Shown in pieces: positions 1 through 5,766 of a stretch of 7,957 nt of DNA. The notes under the pieces are model-generated. The model was not told the DNA's origin. It did no database searches and saw only the letters and a program-made list of their open reading frames with translations. The position numbers were made by a program, and so were the translations under genes. This DNA comes from Methanosarcinales archaeon (GTDB taxonomy: Archaea; Halobacteriota; Syntropharchaeia; Alkanophagales; Methanospirareceae). The stretch's first letter is position 1, and each line of letters starts with the position of its first letter. The stretch is taken from the NCBI GenBank assembly GCA_030665925.1, contig DAOUYX010000064.1, positions 1-7,957 on the forward strand, in the 5' to 3' direction.

Positions 1-1
1 T

Positions 2-139
2 GCTGAGTATTCCGTGCCTCAGCTTCGTATGATGGTTCGGGAAGTGAAAGAGGCTGTGAAATTACACCGGACACGTGGAACAAGTTATAACTATCATCCT
101 ACTTGTGGCGGATGCACATCACCGGTTCCAAAAACAAAA
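2..139 (+). other. Unassigned open reading frame at left edge (possible 3' end of a gene)
   Basis: The frame starting at base 2 is open from the window edge, whereas the other two forward frames hit stops within the first 30 bases. It reads like protein for about 40 codons: a basic amphipathic stretch around PQLRMMVREVKEAVKLHR, then a short Cys-rich segment containing TCGGC. The frame has no stop until base 311, but beyond about base 140 it runs through a terminator hairpin and antisense to the sorting-signal gene, so that part cannot be real coding sequence. I do not recognise a family. It may be the tail of a gene lying to the left, a decayed gene, or chance. There is no ribosome binding site that I can point to inside the window. 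Confidence 0.2.
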
Positions 140-171
140 AAGAGGAAGCGTGTTTATTTCTTCTTCCTCTT
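140..171 (-). terminator. Hairpin plus T-tract terminator of the sorting-signal gene
   Basis: AAGAGGAAG at 140-148 and CTTCCTCTT at 163-171 form a perfect 9-bp stem with a 14-base loop. Read on the minus strand, the hairpin covers the last codons and the stop at 154-156 and is followed by TTTTTGTTTTTGG. The T-tract lies only on the minus-strand side, so it fits termination of the leftward gene rather than of anything coming from the left. Confidence 0.6.
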
Positions 172-513
172 CGACGTTGCTACTGCGAGCACCACGCTCA
201 GTATGCCGATCAATGCAAGTAACCCGATAGGTGTTAGCGCTGGTACTTGTGCAACCGCTCCAGGATTTCCCGGACCTCCCGGGTCAACGATCTTTCCGTC
301 ACCGCCGATATAATCACCAAGTCGGTCATCTTGAAATGAAAGCGTTACCCTGTTGCCGGCTATGGTCGCATAGGTTGAAAAATCATACCACATGGTGGTT
401 TCTGGATTTCCAGGTGTCGTGGGCCCGTATTTCCTGTATGTATATCCCGTTAGATCGGTTTGATAGATTATCTCCACTGTGCCGTTTTCACATGGTATTT
501 CGAAGCTAACGTG
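154..513 (-). pseudogene. C-terminal fragment of a surface protein: choice-of-anchor U-like domain plus VPxxxP-type sorting tail
   Basis: The product would be an exported, envelope-anchored protein, but only its C-terminus is present. The fragment reads FEIPCENGTVEIIYQTDL, then YRKYGP, WYDF and a GDGKIVDPGGPGNPG block; this order matches the C-terminal part of choice-of-anchor U domains. After a Gly/Pro linker comes VPALTP, a hydrophobic segment of about 20 residues and a TSKRKKK basic end. That layout is what archaeosortase substrates carry, and VPxxxP literally matches one named type. The only usable start is GTG at 475-477, which falls inside the domain; homologous-looking sequence continues upstream to about 513, and the frame closes with a stop at 568-570. 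No signal peptide exists, so a product made from the GTG could not be exported. It is probably a truncated gene. The domain assignment is by eye. Confidence 0.6.
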
Positions 514-830
514 AGCAGAGCGAATATCAAGATGACGAGTTCGATTCCGCTGCCAATGATCGATATTTCAGGCACTGCGGGGCATGGCGTAATGACATAC
601 ACGAGTTCACCAACATTCCCGGGCACTATCCACGTGAAGAGAACACTCAAGCCTGTCTCCGTCAATCCAAACCAGAATAAGGGGTTATGGCTCTTTTCAA
701 TAAAGGGGTAGAAGATAAACACACCGTTATAAAATGCATCTAAGAATATATGGGATGCTAAGAGTAACGATGCGAAGATGAAGTATCTGTCCTTTATACT
801 GTTGATCTTCAAATACTTGAGGGCGATCAT
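468..830 (-). CDS. Small multi-pass membrane protein, resembling part of a YdjM-type metal-dependent hydrolase
   Basis: This is a 120-residue protein with about three hydrophobic segments, roughly residues 16-43, 51-70 and 90-110. The first contains SHIFLDAFYNGVFIFYPF, which resembles the SHxxLD...GV...PF region of YdjM/DUF457-type membrane hydrolases, so H27 and D31 could be metal-site residues. Those families normally begin with a helix and a metal-binding His motif that is missing here. The frame stays open upstream of ATG 830 and encodes another hydrophobic stretch (KFIIFVPLFIMIALKYL), but there is no further start codon and pyrH lies there on the other strand. ATG 830 has no Shine-Dalgarno; a TATA-like box about 23 bases upstream would allow leaderless expression. 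The end overlaps the sorting-tail fragment. It is either a truncated gene or a genuine small membrane protein; the family is tentative. Confidence 0.45.
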   Translation of the reverse strand: MIALKYLKINSIKDRYFIFASLLLASHIFLDAFYNGVFIFYPFIEKSHNPLFWFGLTETGLSVLFTWIVPGNVGELVYVITPCPAVPEISIIGSGIELVILIFALLTLASKYHVKTAQWR

Positions 831-849
831 AATGAACAGCGGAACGAAG

Positions 850-857
850 ATTATAAA
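850..857. promoter_or_regulatory. TATA-like box usable in both directions (membrane protein / pyrH)
   Basis: ATTATAAA on the plus strand reads TTTATAAT on the minus strand. It lies about 23 bases upstream of ATG 830, the distance expected for a leaderless archaeal transcript. In the other direction it would start pyrH mRNA near 880, giving a leader of about 35 bases. The pyrH promoter could also be the AT-rich stretch at 872-881, so the assignment is uncertain. Confidence 0.35.
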
Positions 858-874
858 CTTTTTTTCAAAAAGTT
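856..874. repeat. Perfect AT-rich hairpin upstream of pyrH
   Basis: AACTTTTT at 856-863 and AAAAAGTT at 867-874 pair over 8 bases with a TTC loop, followed by TTATTAC. A related sequence lies downstream of serA at 2550-2572. The position just before pyrH, overlapping the possible TATA box, makes a simple terminator role unclear; it may be a transcript-end or spacer motif that recurs in this genome. Confidence 0.45.
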
Positions 875-916
875 TTATTACATGAAAAAGTGTGAGGATA
901 AACGGGGCATAAAATC

Positions 917-1588
917 ATGAAAGTCGTCATTTCGCTGAGTGGTATTTTCTTCTCGGACGCAGAGACCATAAGAAACGTTGCAGAAGTCTTAGAGGAACTT
1001 GCGGAATCGTGCAATCTATACGTAGTTACCGGTGGTGGAGAACGAGCTCGTGAATATATAAACACAGCACGTGAGTTGGGTGCGAACGAAGCACTTTGTG
1101 ATTATATGGGGATAGCTCTGACGAGAATAAATGCGAAATTGCTTATTTCTGCTTTACAAAATGCGTATCCCGAGCCTTTTCTCGATTATAAAGAAGTTGC
1201 CGTGGCTAAGGTGAAAGGCGATGAGGAGCGAATCGCAGTTATGGGTGGTGTAAGTCCCGGTTATACAACGGATGCGGTAGCTGCGATCCTCGCGGAATAC
1301 GTTAATGCAGACCTCCTCCTCGATGTGACCTCGGTAGATGGCGTTTATGATGCGGACCCGCATATCAATCCAACTGCTAAGAAATACGGCAAGCTCTCAC
1401 CTACGGAACTCGTAGCACTTACGATGAAAGGGGATCTAAAAGCAGGGTCGAGAATCGTTATAGACCCGGTTGCCGCGAAGATAATAGAACGAAGCGGAAT
1501 AAAGACCATCGTCATTGACGGCAGTAATCCACGTGCGATTATAGATGCGGTTCACGGCAAGCATCAAGGCACTGAGATCTCGAAGTAA
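917..1588 (+). CDS. pyrH: UMP kinase, archaeal type
   Basis: It phosphorylates UMP to UDP with ATP in the cytoplasm, feeding UTP and CTP synthesis. The 223-residue length and layout match archaeal PyrH of the amino-acid kinase fold: a phosphate-loop strand at the N-terminus, VVTGGGERAREY (38-49), CDYMGIALTRINA (62-74), VMGGVSPGYTTDAVAA (about 111-126), VTSVDGVYDADP (about 139-150) and the C-terminal IDPVAAKIIERSGIKTIVIDG. ATG 917 is fixed as start because an in-frame TAA sits at 899-901; GGGG at 904-907 is a plausible ribosome binding site. Oddity: the usual SLGGS of the first loop reads SLSGI here, so the first Gly and the Ser of the GGS phosphate-binding motif are replaced. All other motifs look intact. 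It is alone on its strand, with no linked frr or tsf as in bacteria. Confidence 0.93.
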   Translation: MKVVISLSGIFFSDAETIRNVAEVLEELAESCNLYVVTGGGERAREYINTARELGANEALCDYMGIALTRINAKLLISALQNAYPEPFLDYKEVAVAKVKGDEERIAVMGGVSPGYTTDAVAAILAEYVNADLLLDVTSVDGVYDADPHINPTAKKYGKLSPTELVALTMKGDLKAGSRIVIDPVAAKIIERSGIKTIVIDGSNPRAIIDAVHGKHQGTEISK

Positions 1589-1723
1589 AGCTCCAACCAC
1601 TCCATCCTACATTGAATTGCGATGCGTCCACGAGTCATGGGCATGTTCAAATCTATTTACAAGCTTTTTCAATTATGAAATCCGTATTTATACCATCTCC
1701 CATCTCATGAAGTATTGTCATAA
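1589..1723. other. Spacer between convergent pyrH and the small HTH gene
   Basis: I find no gene here. A short T-run (AGCTTTTTC, about 1662-1670) could end the pyrH transcript, and AT-rich sequence around 1675-1695 precedes the stop of the leftward gene. A GTTCAAATC string resembles a tRNA T-loop, but no acceptor or anticodon stem accompanies it. Confidence 0.4.
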
Positions 1724-1972
1724 TTATTCAGCTTCTCCTACTTTTCCTTCCGCCTCTAATTCTTCTATGATCTCTACGACTTCTTTTAAATCCAATCTTA
1801 ACGCGTCGGCTATATCGCTGTAATACAGCTTATCTGATTTATCAAGCAATTTCATAATCTCTTCTTTAGCTTTCTCTCTTGAGATAGACCTTAATAAAAT
1901 AATCTCTTCTGATTTGGCATCGCTCCCTTCAGATTCAATAATTCTTTGTTCCAATAAATCGATTCTTTGCAT
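1724..1972 (-). CDS. Small protein with a C-terminal winged-helix-like (HTH) domain
   Basis: The product is 82 residues. Its N-terminal half (MQRIDLLEQRIIESEGS, then SEEIILLRSISREKAKEEI) is charged and helical and could dimerise. Residues about 35-80 look like a compact helix-turn-helix: KEEIMKLLDKSDKLYYSDIADAL, then RLDLKEVVEIIEELEAEGKV, which is the start-with-helix, recognition-helix and wing pattern of winged-helix regulators (ArsR/MarR-like). No metal-binding or ligand motif is visible. A TTG at 1990 would also be in frame, but ATG 1972 is chosen because GGAGGTGA lies 5 bases upstream. Neighbours are pyrH (convergent) and rpl32e (same strand, about 100 bases upstream, with its own promoter between). 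The role is probably DNA binding; the target is unknown. Confidence 0.7.
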   Translation of the reverse strand: MQRIDLLEQRIIESEGSDAKSEEIILLRSISREKAKEEIMKLLDKSDKLYYSDIADALRLDLKEVVEIIEELEAEGKVGEAE

Positions 1973-1977
1973 TAACC

Positions 1978-1985
1978 TCACCTCC
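1978..1985 (-). promoter_or_regulatory. Strong Shine-Dalgarno that sets the start of the HTH gene
   Basis: On the minus strand the sequence GGAGGTGA is followed by 5 bases and then ATG at 1972-1970. It matches the archaeal 16S rRNA 3' end closely and argues against the upstream TTG start. Confidence 0.8.
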
Positions 1986-2020
1986 ACCAACCGAATCTCT
2001 TCTCGTATTATCTGTCCAAG

Positions 2021-2033
2021 ATAATTTAAAATT
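2021..2033 (-). promoter_or_regulatory. TATA-like box for the HTH gene
   Basis: The minus-strand sequence AATTTTAAATTAT is centred about 55 bases upstream of ATG 1972. A start site some 25 bases downstream would leave a leader of about 30 bases containing the Shine-Dalgarno. This makes transcription independent of rpl32e likely. Confidence 0.4.
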
Positions 2034-2071
2034 GGGGCAGGGATTTCTACCTTATATTGCCTCAGGGACTA

Positions 2072-2428
2072 TTACGTCCCCGTAGGATTAAGCACTTTTA
2101 TACCGAGCTTTGCAGCTTCCTCTTCTATCGCTCCCCTTTTTCTCCCGCCAACAGTGGAAGCAATTCGAACTGCCATTCCTTCATCGCTCGCAACCTCAGC
2201 CTGAGCAAGGTCGTTCGTATTGAAAACAAGCACTTCCCGCACTCCCGAAGGATGCAATCCACGCTCTTCCTTCTTCCGCCGGTAGCCCATTTGCACCCTT
2301 GCACCTTTCGCCGCTATATGCTCCCTCACCTTGTTGTCGTGCCCACGTGGCCTCCGCCAGCTCTTATTCAGCTTCTTCTTCGTCCGCCATCCATATCGCT
2401 CGAATTTTAGCCCTCTTCTCTTTTTCAT
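2072..2428 (-). CDS. rpl32e: 50S ribosomal protein L32e
   Basis: This is a component of the large ribosomal subunit found in archaea and eukaryotes only. The 118-residue basic protein carries the family core in order: NKSWRRPRGHDNKVRE (about 21-36), GYRRKKEERGLHPSG (about 48-62), EVLVFN (about 65-70), VRIASTVGGRKRGAIEEEA and a final LGIKVLN. It lacks the long N-terminal extension some archaeal homologues have. ATG 2428 is the only choice, since an in-frame stop lies at 2441-2443. A GAGGAG touches the ATG directly, too close for normal initiation, and a TATA-like TTTTTAAAAT about 20-25 bases upstream suggests a leaderless mRNA. In most archaea this gene sits between L6 and L19e in the spc ribosomal operon; here it stands alone between an HTH gene and serA. 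Confidence 0.95.
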   Translation of the reverse strand: MKKRRGLKFERYGWRTKKKLNKSWRRPRGHDNKVREHIAAKGARVQMGYRRKKEERGLHPSGVREVLVFNTNDLAQAEVASDEGMAVRIASTVGGRKRGAIEEEAAKLGIKVLNPTGT

Positions 2429-2442
2429 CTCCTCAAACCCTT

Positions 2443-2454
2443 ATTTTAAAAAGA
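2443..2454 (-). promoter_or_regulatory. TATA-like box for rpl32e
   Basis: TCTTTTTAAAAT on the minus strand lies about 15-26 bases before ATG 2428. At that distance transcription would begin at or next to the start codon, in line with the lack of a properly spaced Shine-Dalgarno. Confidence 0.4.
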
Positions 2455-2549
2455 ACGCTTTACTAACAACTTTTTTATCTTCGATAAAAACCTTGTCTGT
2501 TTTTCTTTTAGCACAGGTTTTCTTTTTCCGCGAAGCATTTTTGATCAAA

Positions 2550-2578
2550 CTTTTTCTAAAAGGTTGAAAAAGAAAAAG
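2550..2578 (-). terminator. Hairpin and T-tracts after serA
   Basis: CTTTTTC at 2550-2556 pairs with GAAAAAG at 2566-2572, and a second GAAAAAG copy lies at 2572-2578. On the minus strand, just after the serA stop at 2584-2586, this gives CTTTTTCTTTTTC and a run of further T-rich tracts up to about 2470. T-rich stretches of this kind are sufficient for archaeal termination. The 2429-2583 spacer contains nothing else that I can identify apart from the rpl32e promoter. Confidence 0.5.
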
Positions 2579-2583
2579 TGTGT

Positions 2584-4230
2584 TTACAGCTTCACGAGTG
2601 TTACATCAGATATGTTTTCCACGTGCTTTATCTCCTCTATACAGCCCTCACTAACCGGACTGTCCACGTTGACCACCATAACCGCTTCTCCGCCTACCTT
2701 CGCCCTGCCCACCTGCATTCCCGCGATGTTTATGCCCTTATCGCCTAAGATCGTGCACACCGGCCCTATTACCCGCGGCTTATCGAGGAAAGAGCAGATA
2801 AGCATGTAGCCAGAAGGATATGCATCCACCCGGAATCCATTTATTCTCACTATTCGTGGGTCGTCCGTCCCGAAGATTGTGCCCGCAACAGTCTTCTCTT
2901 TCTCTTCGCCTTCTATCCGCGTAGTTGTAGCAATGCTAATCAAGGAGCAGAAATTCTCTATCTCCTCCGTCTTGCTTTCCGTAACTTTTATCCCGAACTT
3001 CTTCGCGATCGCCTCGGCATTCACGTAATTCACACCATCAGTAAACATGGAAAGGAAGCTCTTAAGAATTGCCCGGGTTATTATTCTCGTGTTTTTCCCT
3101 ATGCCCGTGTCCGCCGATCCCAATTCGCCCTCATAAGAAACGTTAAGCTGTTCAAATCTACCCGATTTGGGTACGAGCTGTGCACTGAGCAACCCCAGTT
3201 TCTCCGCCAAGTCCAAATAGGGCTTTAGGGAGTCCATTATCTCCTCCTCGACGTAGATCATGTTCACGGTATTCCTTACCGGTTTGTCCTGTAACGCGTC
3301 TATTATCTCGTCAGCGATGACCGTCGCGGCAGCCTTCTGCGCTTCGGTTGTAGATGCGCCCAGATGAGGCGTAACAACCACTTCTTCCCGTCCCAGCAGT
3401 TCACATTCCTCTGGTGGCTCCTGCTCGAAGACGTCCAGCGCCGCTCCCGCTACTTTACCACCCTCTATCGCTTCGTTCAGCGCATTCTCGTCTATTATGC
3501 CCCCACGTGCACAATTTATCACACGAACTCCGTCCTTCATCAACGCGAACTCTTCCGCGCCTATCAGGTGATGGGTGTCCTTGGTCAGTGGAGTGTGGAG
3601 CGTAATAAAATCGGCGACCTGGAGGGTCTCATTCAAACTTGCAAGAGTAATTCCAAGCTCTTTCGCCCTCTCTACTGTTATAAAAGGGTCGTAGGCAACG
3701 ACTTTCATCGCAAGCCCTTTTGCTCTTTTCGCAACTTCACTCCCCACTCTGCCCATACCGATTATGCCCAGCGTCTTGCCGTTTACTTCCACACCCATGT
3801 ACTTCTTTCTGTCCCACTTCCCCGATTTGATCGACACGTTAGCAGCCGGTATTTTCCGCGATAGGCTGAGCAGCAGTGCGATGGTATGCTCCGCCGCAGA
3901 GATAGTATTTGCCTCCGGTGAGTTCACCACCAGTATCCCCTTTTCCGTCGCTGTTTCCACAGCTATGTTATCCACGCCGACACCCGCCCTACCTATCACT
4001 TTCAATCGGCCGGTGCTCCCGGCTTCTATTATCTCCTTCGTCACTTTCGTCCCGCTTCGTATGACTATCGCATCATAGTCCGCAATACGCTTCTCCAAAT
4101 CCTCCTTGCTTAAGTCTAATTCAACGTCAACTTCTGCAAACTCCCGCAGCTTTTTTATCCCCTCTTCCGAGAGATTATCCGTTACAATCACTCTTTTCTT
4201 TTTTTCCGCTTCATTCTCCTTCGATTCCAT
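2584..4230 (-). CDS. serA: D-3-phosphoglycerate dehydrogenase, long form with ASB and ACT domains
   Basis: It oxidises 3-phosphoglycerate to 3-phosphohydroxypyruvate with NAD+, the first step of serine synthesis. The 548 residues match the long SerA type. The substrate domain comes first (IRSGT at 57-61, GRAGVGVDN at 80-88), then the NAD-binding domain with GIIGMGRVG (155-163). The catalytic set is visible: R242 in CARGG, E271 in EQEPP and H289 in TPHLGAST. An allosteric-substrate-binding (ASB) region spans about 325-455, and a C-terminal ACT domain about 475-548 contains DKPRVIGPVCTILGDKGINI, so serine or another small-molecule feedback is likely from family knowledge. The N-terminus has about 12 extra charged residues (MESKENEAEKKK) before the usual RVIVTD. 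ATG 4230 is preceded by GAGGGAG at a reasonable distance. It is divergent from eno. Confidence 0.97.
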   Translation of the reverse strand: MESKENEAEKKKRVIVTDNLSEEGIKKLREFAEVDVELDLSKEDLEKRIADYDAIVIRSGTKVTKEIIEAGSTGRLKVIGRAGVGVDNIAVETATEKGILVVNSPEANTISAAEHTIALLLSLSRKIPAANVSIKSGKWDRKKYMGVEVNGKTLGIIGMGRVGSEVAKRAKGLAMKVVAYDPFITVERAKELGITLASLNETLQVADFITLHTPLTKDTHHLIGAEEFALMKDGVRVINCARGGIIDENALNEAIEGGKVAGAALDVFEQEPPEECELLGREEVVVTPHLGASTTEAQKAAATVIADEIIDALQDKPVRNTVNMIYVEEEIMDSLKPYLDLAEKLGLLSAQLVPKSGRFEQLNVSYEGELGSADTGIGKNTRIITRAILKSFLSMFTDGVNYVNAEAIAKKFGIKVTESKTEEIENFCSLISIATTTRIEGEEKEKTVAGTIFGTDDPRIVRINGFRVDAYPSGYMLICSFLDKPRVIGPVCTILGDKGINIAGMQVGRAKVGGEAVMVVNVDSPVSEGCIEEIKHVENISDVTLVKL

Positions 4231-4326
4231 CTACCGTTCTCCCTCTTTACCACCTTAAAGATTATACCAGAAATATAGCATTGCTAAAATATAATGTTAA
4301 CGGTAGAAATAAGAGATAAACTACCG
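4231..4326. promoter_or_regulatory. Triplicated CTACCG motif in the serA-eno divergent spacer (possible operator)
   Basis: CTACCG occurs at 4231-4236 and 4321-4326, and its complement CGGTAG at 4301-4306. The latter two form an inverted repeat with a 14-base spacer. The first two match over 8 bases (CTACCGTT against AACGGTAG at 4299-4306). One copy abuts the serA start codon and the inverted pair lies just upstream of the eno TATA box, positions where a regulator could affect both genes. No binding protein can be named. Confidence 0.35.
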
Positions 4327-4342
4327 GCTATTATTATCGTCT

Positions 4343-4352
4343 ATTATAAATA
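4343..4352 (+). promoter_or_regulatory. TATA box for eno
   Basis: ATTATAAATA is a close match to the archaeal TATA consensus. Its centre lies about 23 bases before ATG 4371, so the transcript would have almost no leader if this is the box in use. A Shine-Dalgarno is nevertheless present, so the AT-rich stretch near 4287-4295 (AAATATAAT) may be the true box. Both are offered as candidates. Confidence 0.45.
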
Positions 4353-4356
4353 GTGC

Positions 4357-4362
4357 GAGGTG
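4357..4362 (+). promoter_or_regulatory. Shine-Dalgarno that sets the eno start
   Basis: GAGGTG ends 8 bases before ATG 4371. It supports that ATG over the in-frame GTG at 4353, which would add six residues (MRGVIR) not expected in the family. Confidence 0.65.
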
Positions 4363-4370
4363 TCATACGC

Positions 4371-5675
4371 ATGACAGTAATCGAGATAAGAGGATTAAAA
4401 GCTCGGGAAATTTTGGATTCCCGTGGGAATCCCACCGTAGAAGTGGACGTGAGTACAGAGAACGGGTTTGGTAGGGCAAGCGTGCCTTCCGGCGCATCTA
4501 CTGGCAGTAAAGAGGCGTGGGAGAAAAGAGATGGGACTAAGAAAAGGTATGGCGGCAAGGGGGTTCTCAAAGCGGTAGAAGCCGTGAATACCGTGATTAA
4601 AAAAGCACTCATTGGAATGAACGCCCTCGAACAGCGAGCGATAGATCAAAAGCTAATAGAACTTGATGGAACGGACAATAAGTCGAATCTGGGTGCAAAT
4701 GCGATTGTCGGGACGTCAATGGCGGTGTGCAAAGCCGCTGCGGATTCGTTAAGCAAACCGCTCTTTGTGTATATCAGTGAGGACGTTACGGGTATGAAGT
4801 TAGCATACGAGCTTCCCGTACCGATGATGAACGTGATAAATGGCGGACAGCATGCGGGTAACGAACTAAGCATCCAGGAGTTTCTTATCTTGCCAGTGGG
4901 CTTTGACCGGTTCCGCGACGGTTTACGCGCGGGTGTTGAGACCTATCATGCGCTTAAGAAAGTGGTAACGGCTAAATATGGAAAAATCGCCACGAACGTA
5001 GGCGACGAAGGTGGCTATGCACCGCCCATGCGTATGACGACTCAGGCACTCGATGCGATAACAGAAGCGATAACTGCGGCTGGCTATTCTGAGGCGGAAA
5101 TACGCCTGGGCATGGATGCTGCGGCTTCATCTTTCTTCGATTCGAAGACAGAGAAGTACAGAATAGACGGCGCTGTGAAAGACGGCTCGGAACTCATTGA
5201 CTTCTATAAAGACCTCGTGAAGACCTATCCGATAGCACTGCTCGAAGACCCGTTTGACGAGGAAGCTTTCGGGTTGTTCGCGGAACTCACCGCTAAGATA
5301 CCGGAGCAGATAATAGTCGGCGACGACCTGTTCGTGACCAACGTCAAGCGGTTAGAGGCGGGGATAAAGCACGGAGCGGCAAATGCGGTTCTGCTAAAGT
5401 TGAATCAAATCGGCAGTATTTCGGAAACGCTGGATACAATTCGATTGGCTAATAAAAACGGCTATAAGAAAGTAGTCAGCCATCGGTCAGGGGAGACTGA
5501 AGATTCGCTCATCGCGGACTTCGCGGTGGGCATTAATGCCGAGATAATAAAAACGGGCGCGCCGGCACGAAGCGAGCGAACGAGCAAATACAATCAATTG
5601 CTGCGGATCGAGGAGCAAGAAGATTTTTTGACGCCAGATACCAGACGGGCGAAAAAGTCTCTAAATTCTTTGTAG
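4371..5675 (+). CDS. eno: Enolase (phosphopyruvate hydratase)
   Basis: It interconverts 2-phosphoglycerate and phosphoenolpyruvate in glycolysis and gluconeogenesis, in the cytoplasm and dependent on Mg2+. The 434-residue length is normal. It opens with the typical REILDSRGNPTVEVDV (12-27) and VPSGASTGSKEA (38-49). Active-site elements are all present: H161 in NGGQHAGNE, E170 in IQEFLILP, E213 in GDEGGYAP, Mg2+ ligands D249 (GMDAAASSF), E292 (LLEDPF) and D318/D319 (VGDDLFVTN), catalytic K343 (LLKLNQIG), SHRSGETED (370-378) and K394 (IKTGAP). LEDPFDEEAF is the archaeal variant of the bacterial IEDG.DE motif. The start is ATG 4371 on the basis of the Shine-Dalgarno and the usual N-terminus. It is transcribed divergently from serA and followed by a hairpin with a T-run. 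Confidence 0.97.
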   Translation: MTVIEIRGLKAREILDSRGNPTVEVDVSTENGFGRASVPSGASTGSKEAWEKRDGTKKRYGGKGVLKAVEAVNTVIKKALIGMNALEQRAIDQKLIELDGTDNKSNLGANAIVGTSMAVCKAAADSLSKPLFVYISEDVTGMKLAYELPVPMMNVINGGQHAGNELSIQEFLILPVGFDRFRDGLRAGVETYHALKKVVTAKYGKIATNVGDEGGYAPPMRMTTQALDAITEAITAAGYSEAEIRLGMDAAASSFFDSKTEKYRIDGAVKDGSELIDFYKDLVKTYPIALLEDPFDEEAFGLFAELTAKIPEQIIVGDDLFVTNVKRLEAGIKHGAANAVLLKLNQIGSISETLDTIRLANKNGYKKVVSHRSGETEDSLIADFAVGINAEIIKTGAPARSERTSKYNQLLRIEEQEDFLTPDTRRAKKSLNSL

Positions 5676-5721
5676 ACGAAGCGTGTTGAAAAACTGGTAG
5701 AAAGAAATAAGTTCGAATCGG

Positions 5722-5766
5722 AAAGAGGAATTAGCCTTTAAATAAAGGTAAGGGCTCTCCTCTTTT
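5722..5766 (+). terminator. Two-part hairpin with T-run downstream of eno
   Basis: AAAGAGGA at 5722-5729 pairs perfectly with TCCTCTTT at 5758-5765. Inside it, CCTTT at 5735-5739 pairs with AAAGG at 5744-5748 around an AAAT loop. The outer stem ends in TTTT. It begins about 46 bases after the eno stop and is well placed to end that transcript. It also marks the left border of the transposase-like remnant. Confidence 0.5.

Noticed and set aside
1640..1660. GTTCAAATC string resembling a tRNA T-loop
   Set aside because: No acceptor stem, D-arm or anticodon stem can be built around it.
1973..1990. TTG at 1990 as the start of the HTH gene
   Set aside because: The Shine-Dalgarno lies between this TTG and ATG 1972 and would be inside the coding sequence.
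2060..2085. GGGAC...GTCCC hairpin at the end of rpl32e as a terminator
   Set aside because: The stem is only 5 bp, overlaps the coding end and has no T-run on the minus-strand side.
3364..3864. Long open frame (166 codons) on the plus strand within serA
   Set aside because: It is antisense to a fully conserved serA, and its translation is rich in Arg, His, Phe and Tyr with no recognisable motif.
4353..4370. GTG at 4353 as the enolase start
   Set aside because: ATG 4371 has a well-spaced GAGGTG and gives the usual family N-terminus.
5708..5722. GTTCGAATC string resembling a tRNA T-arm after eno
   Set aside because: The flanking bases do not form a T-stem and there is no cloverleaf upstream.
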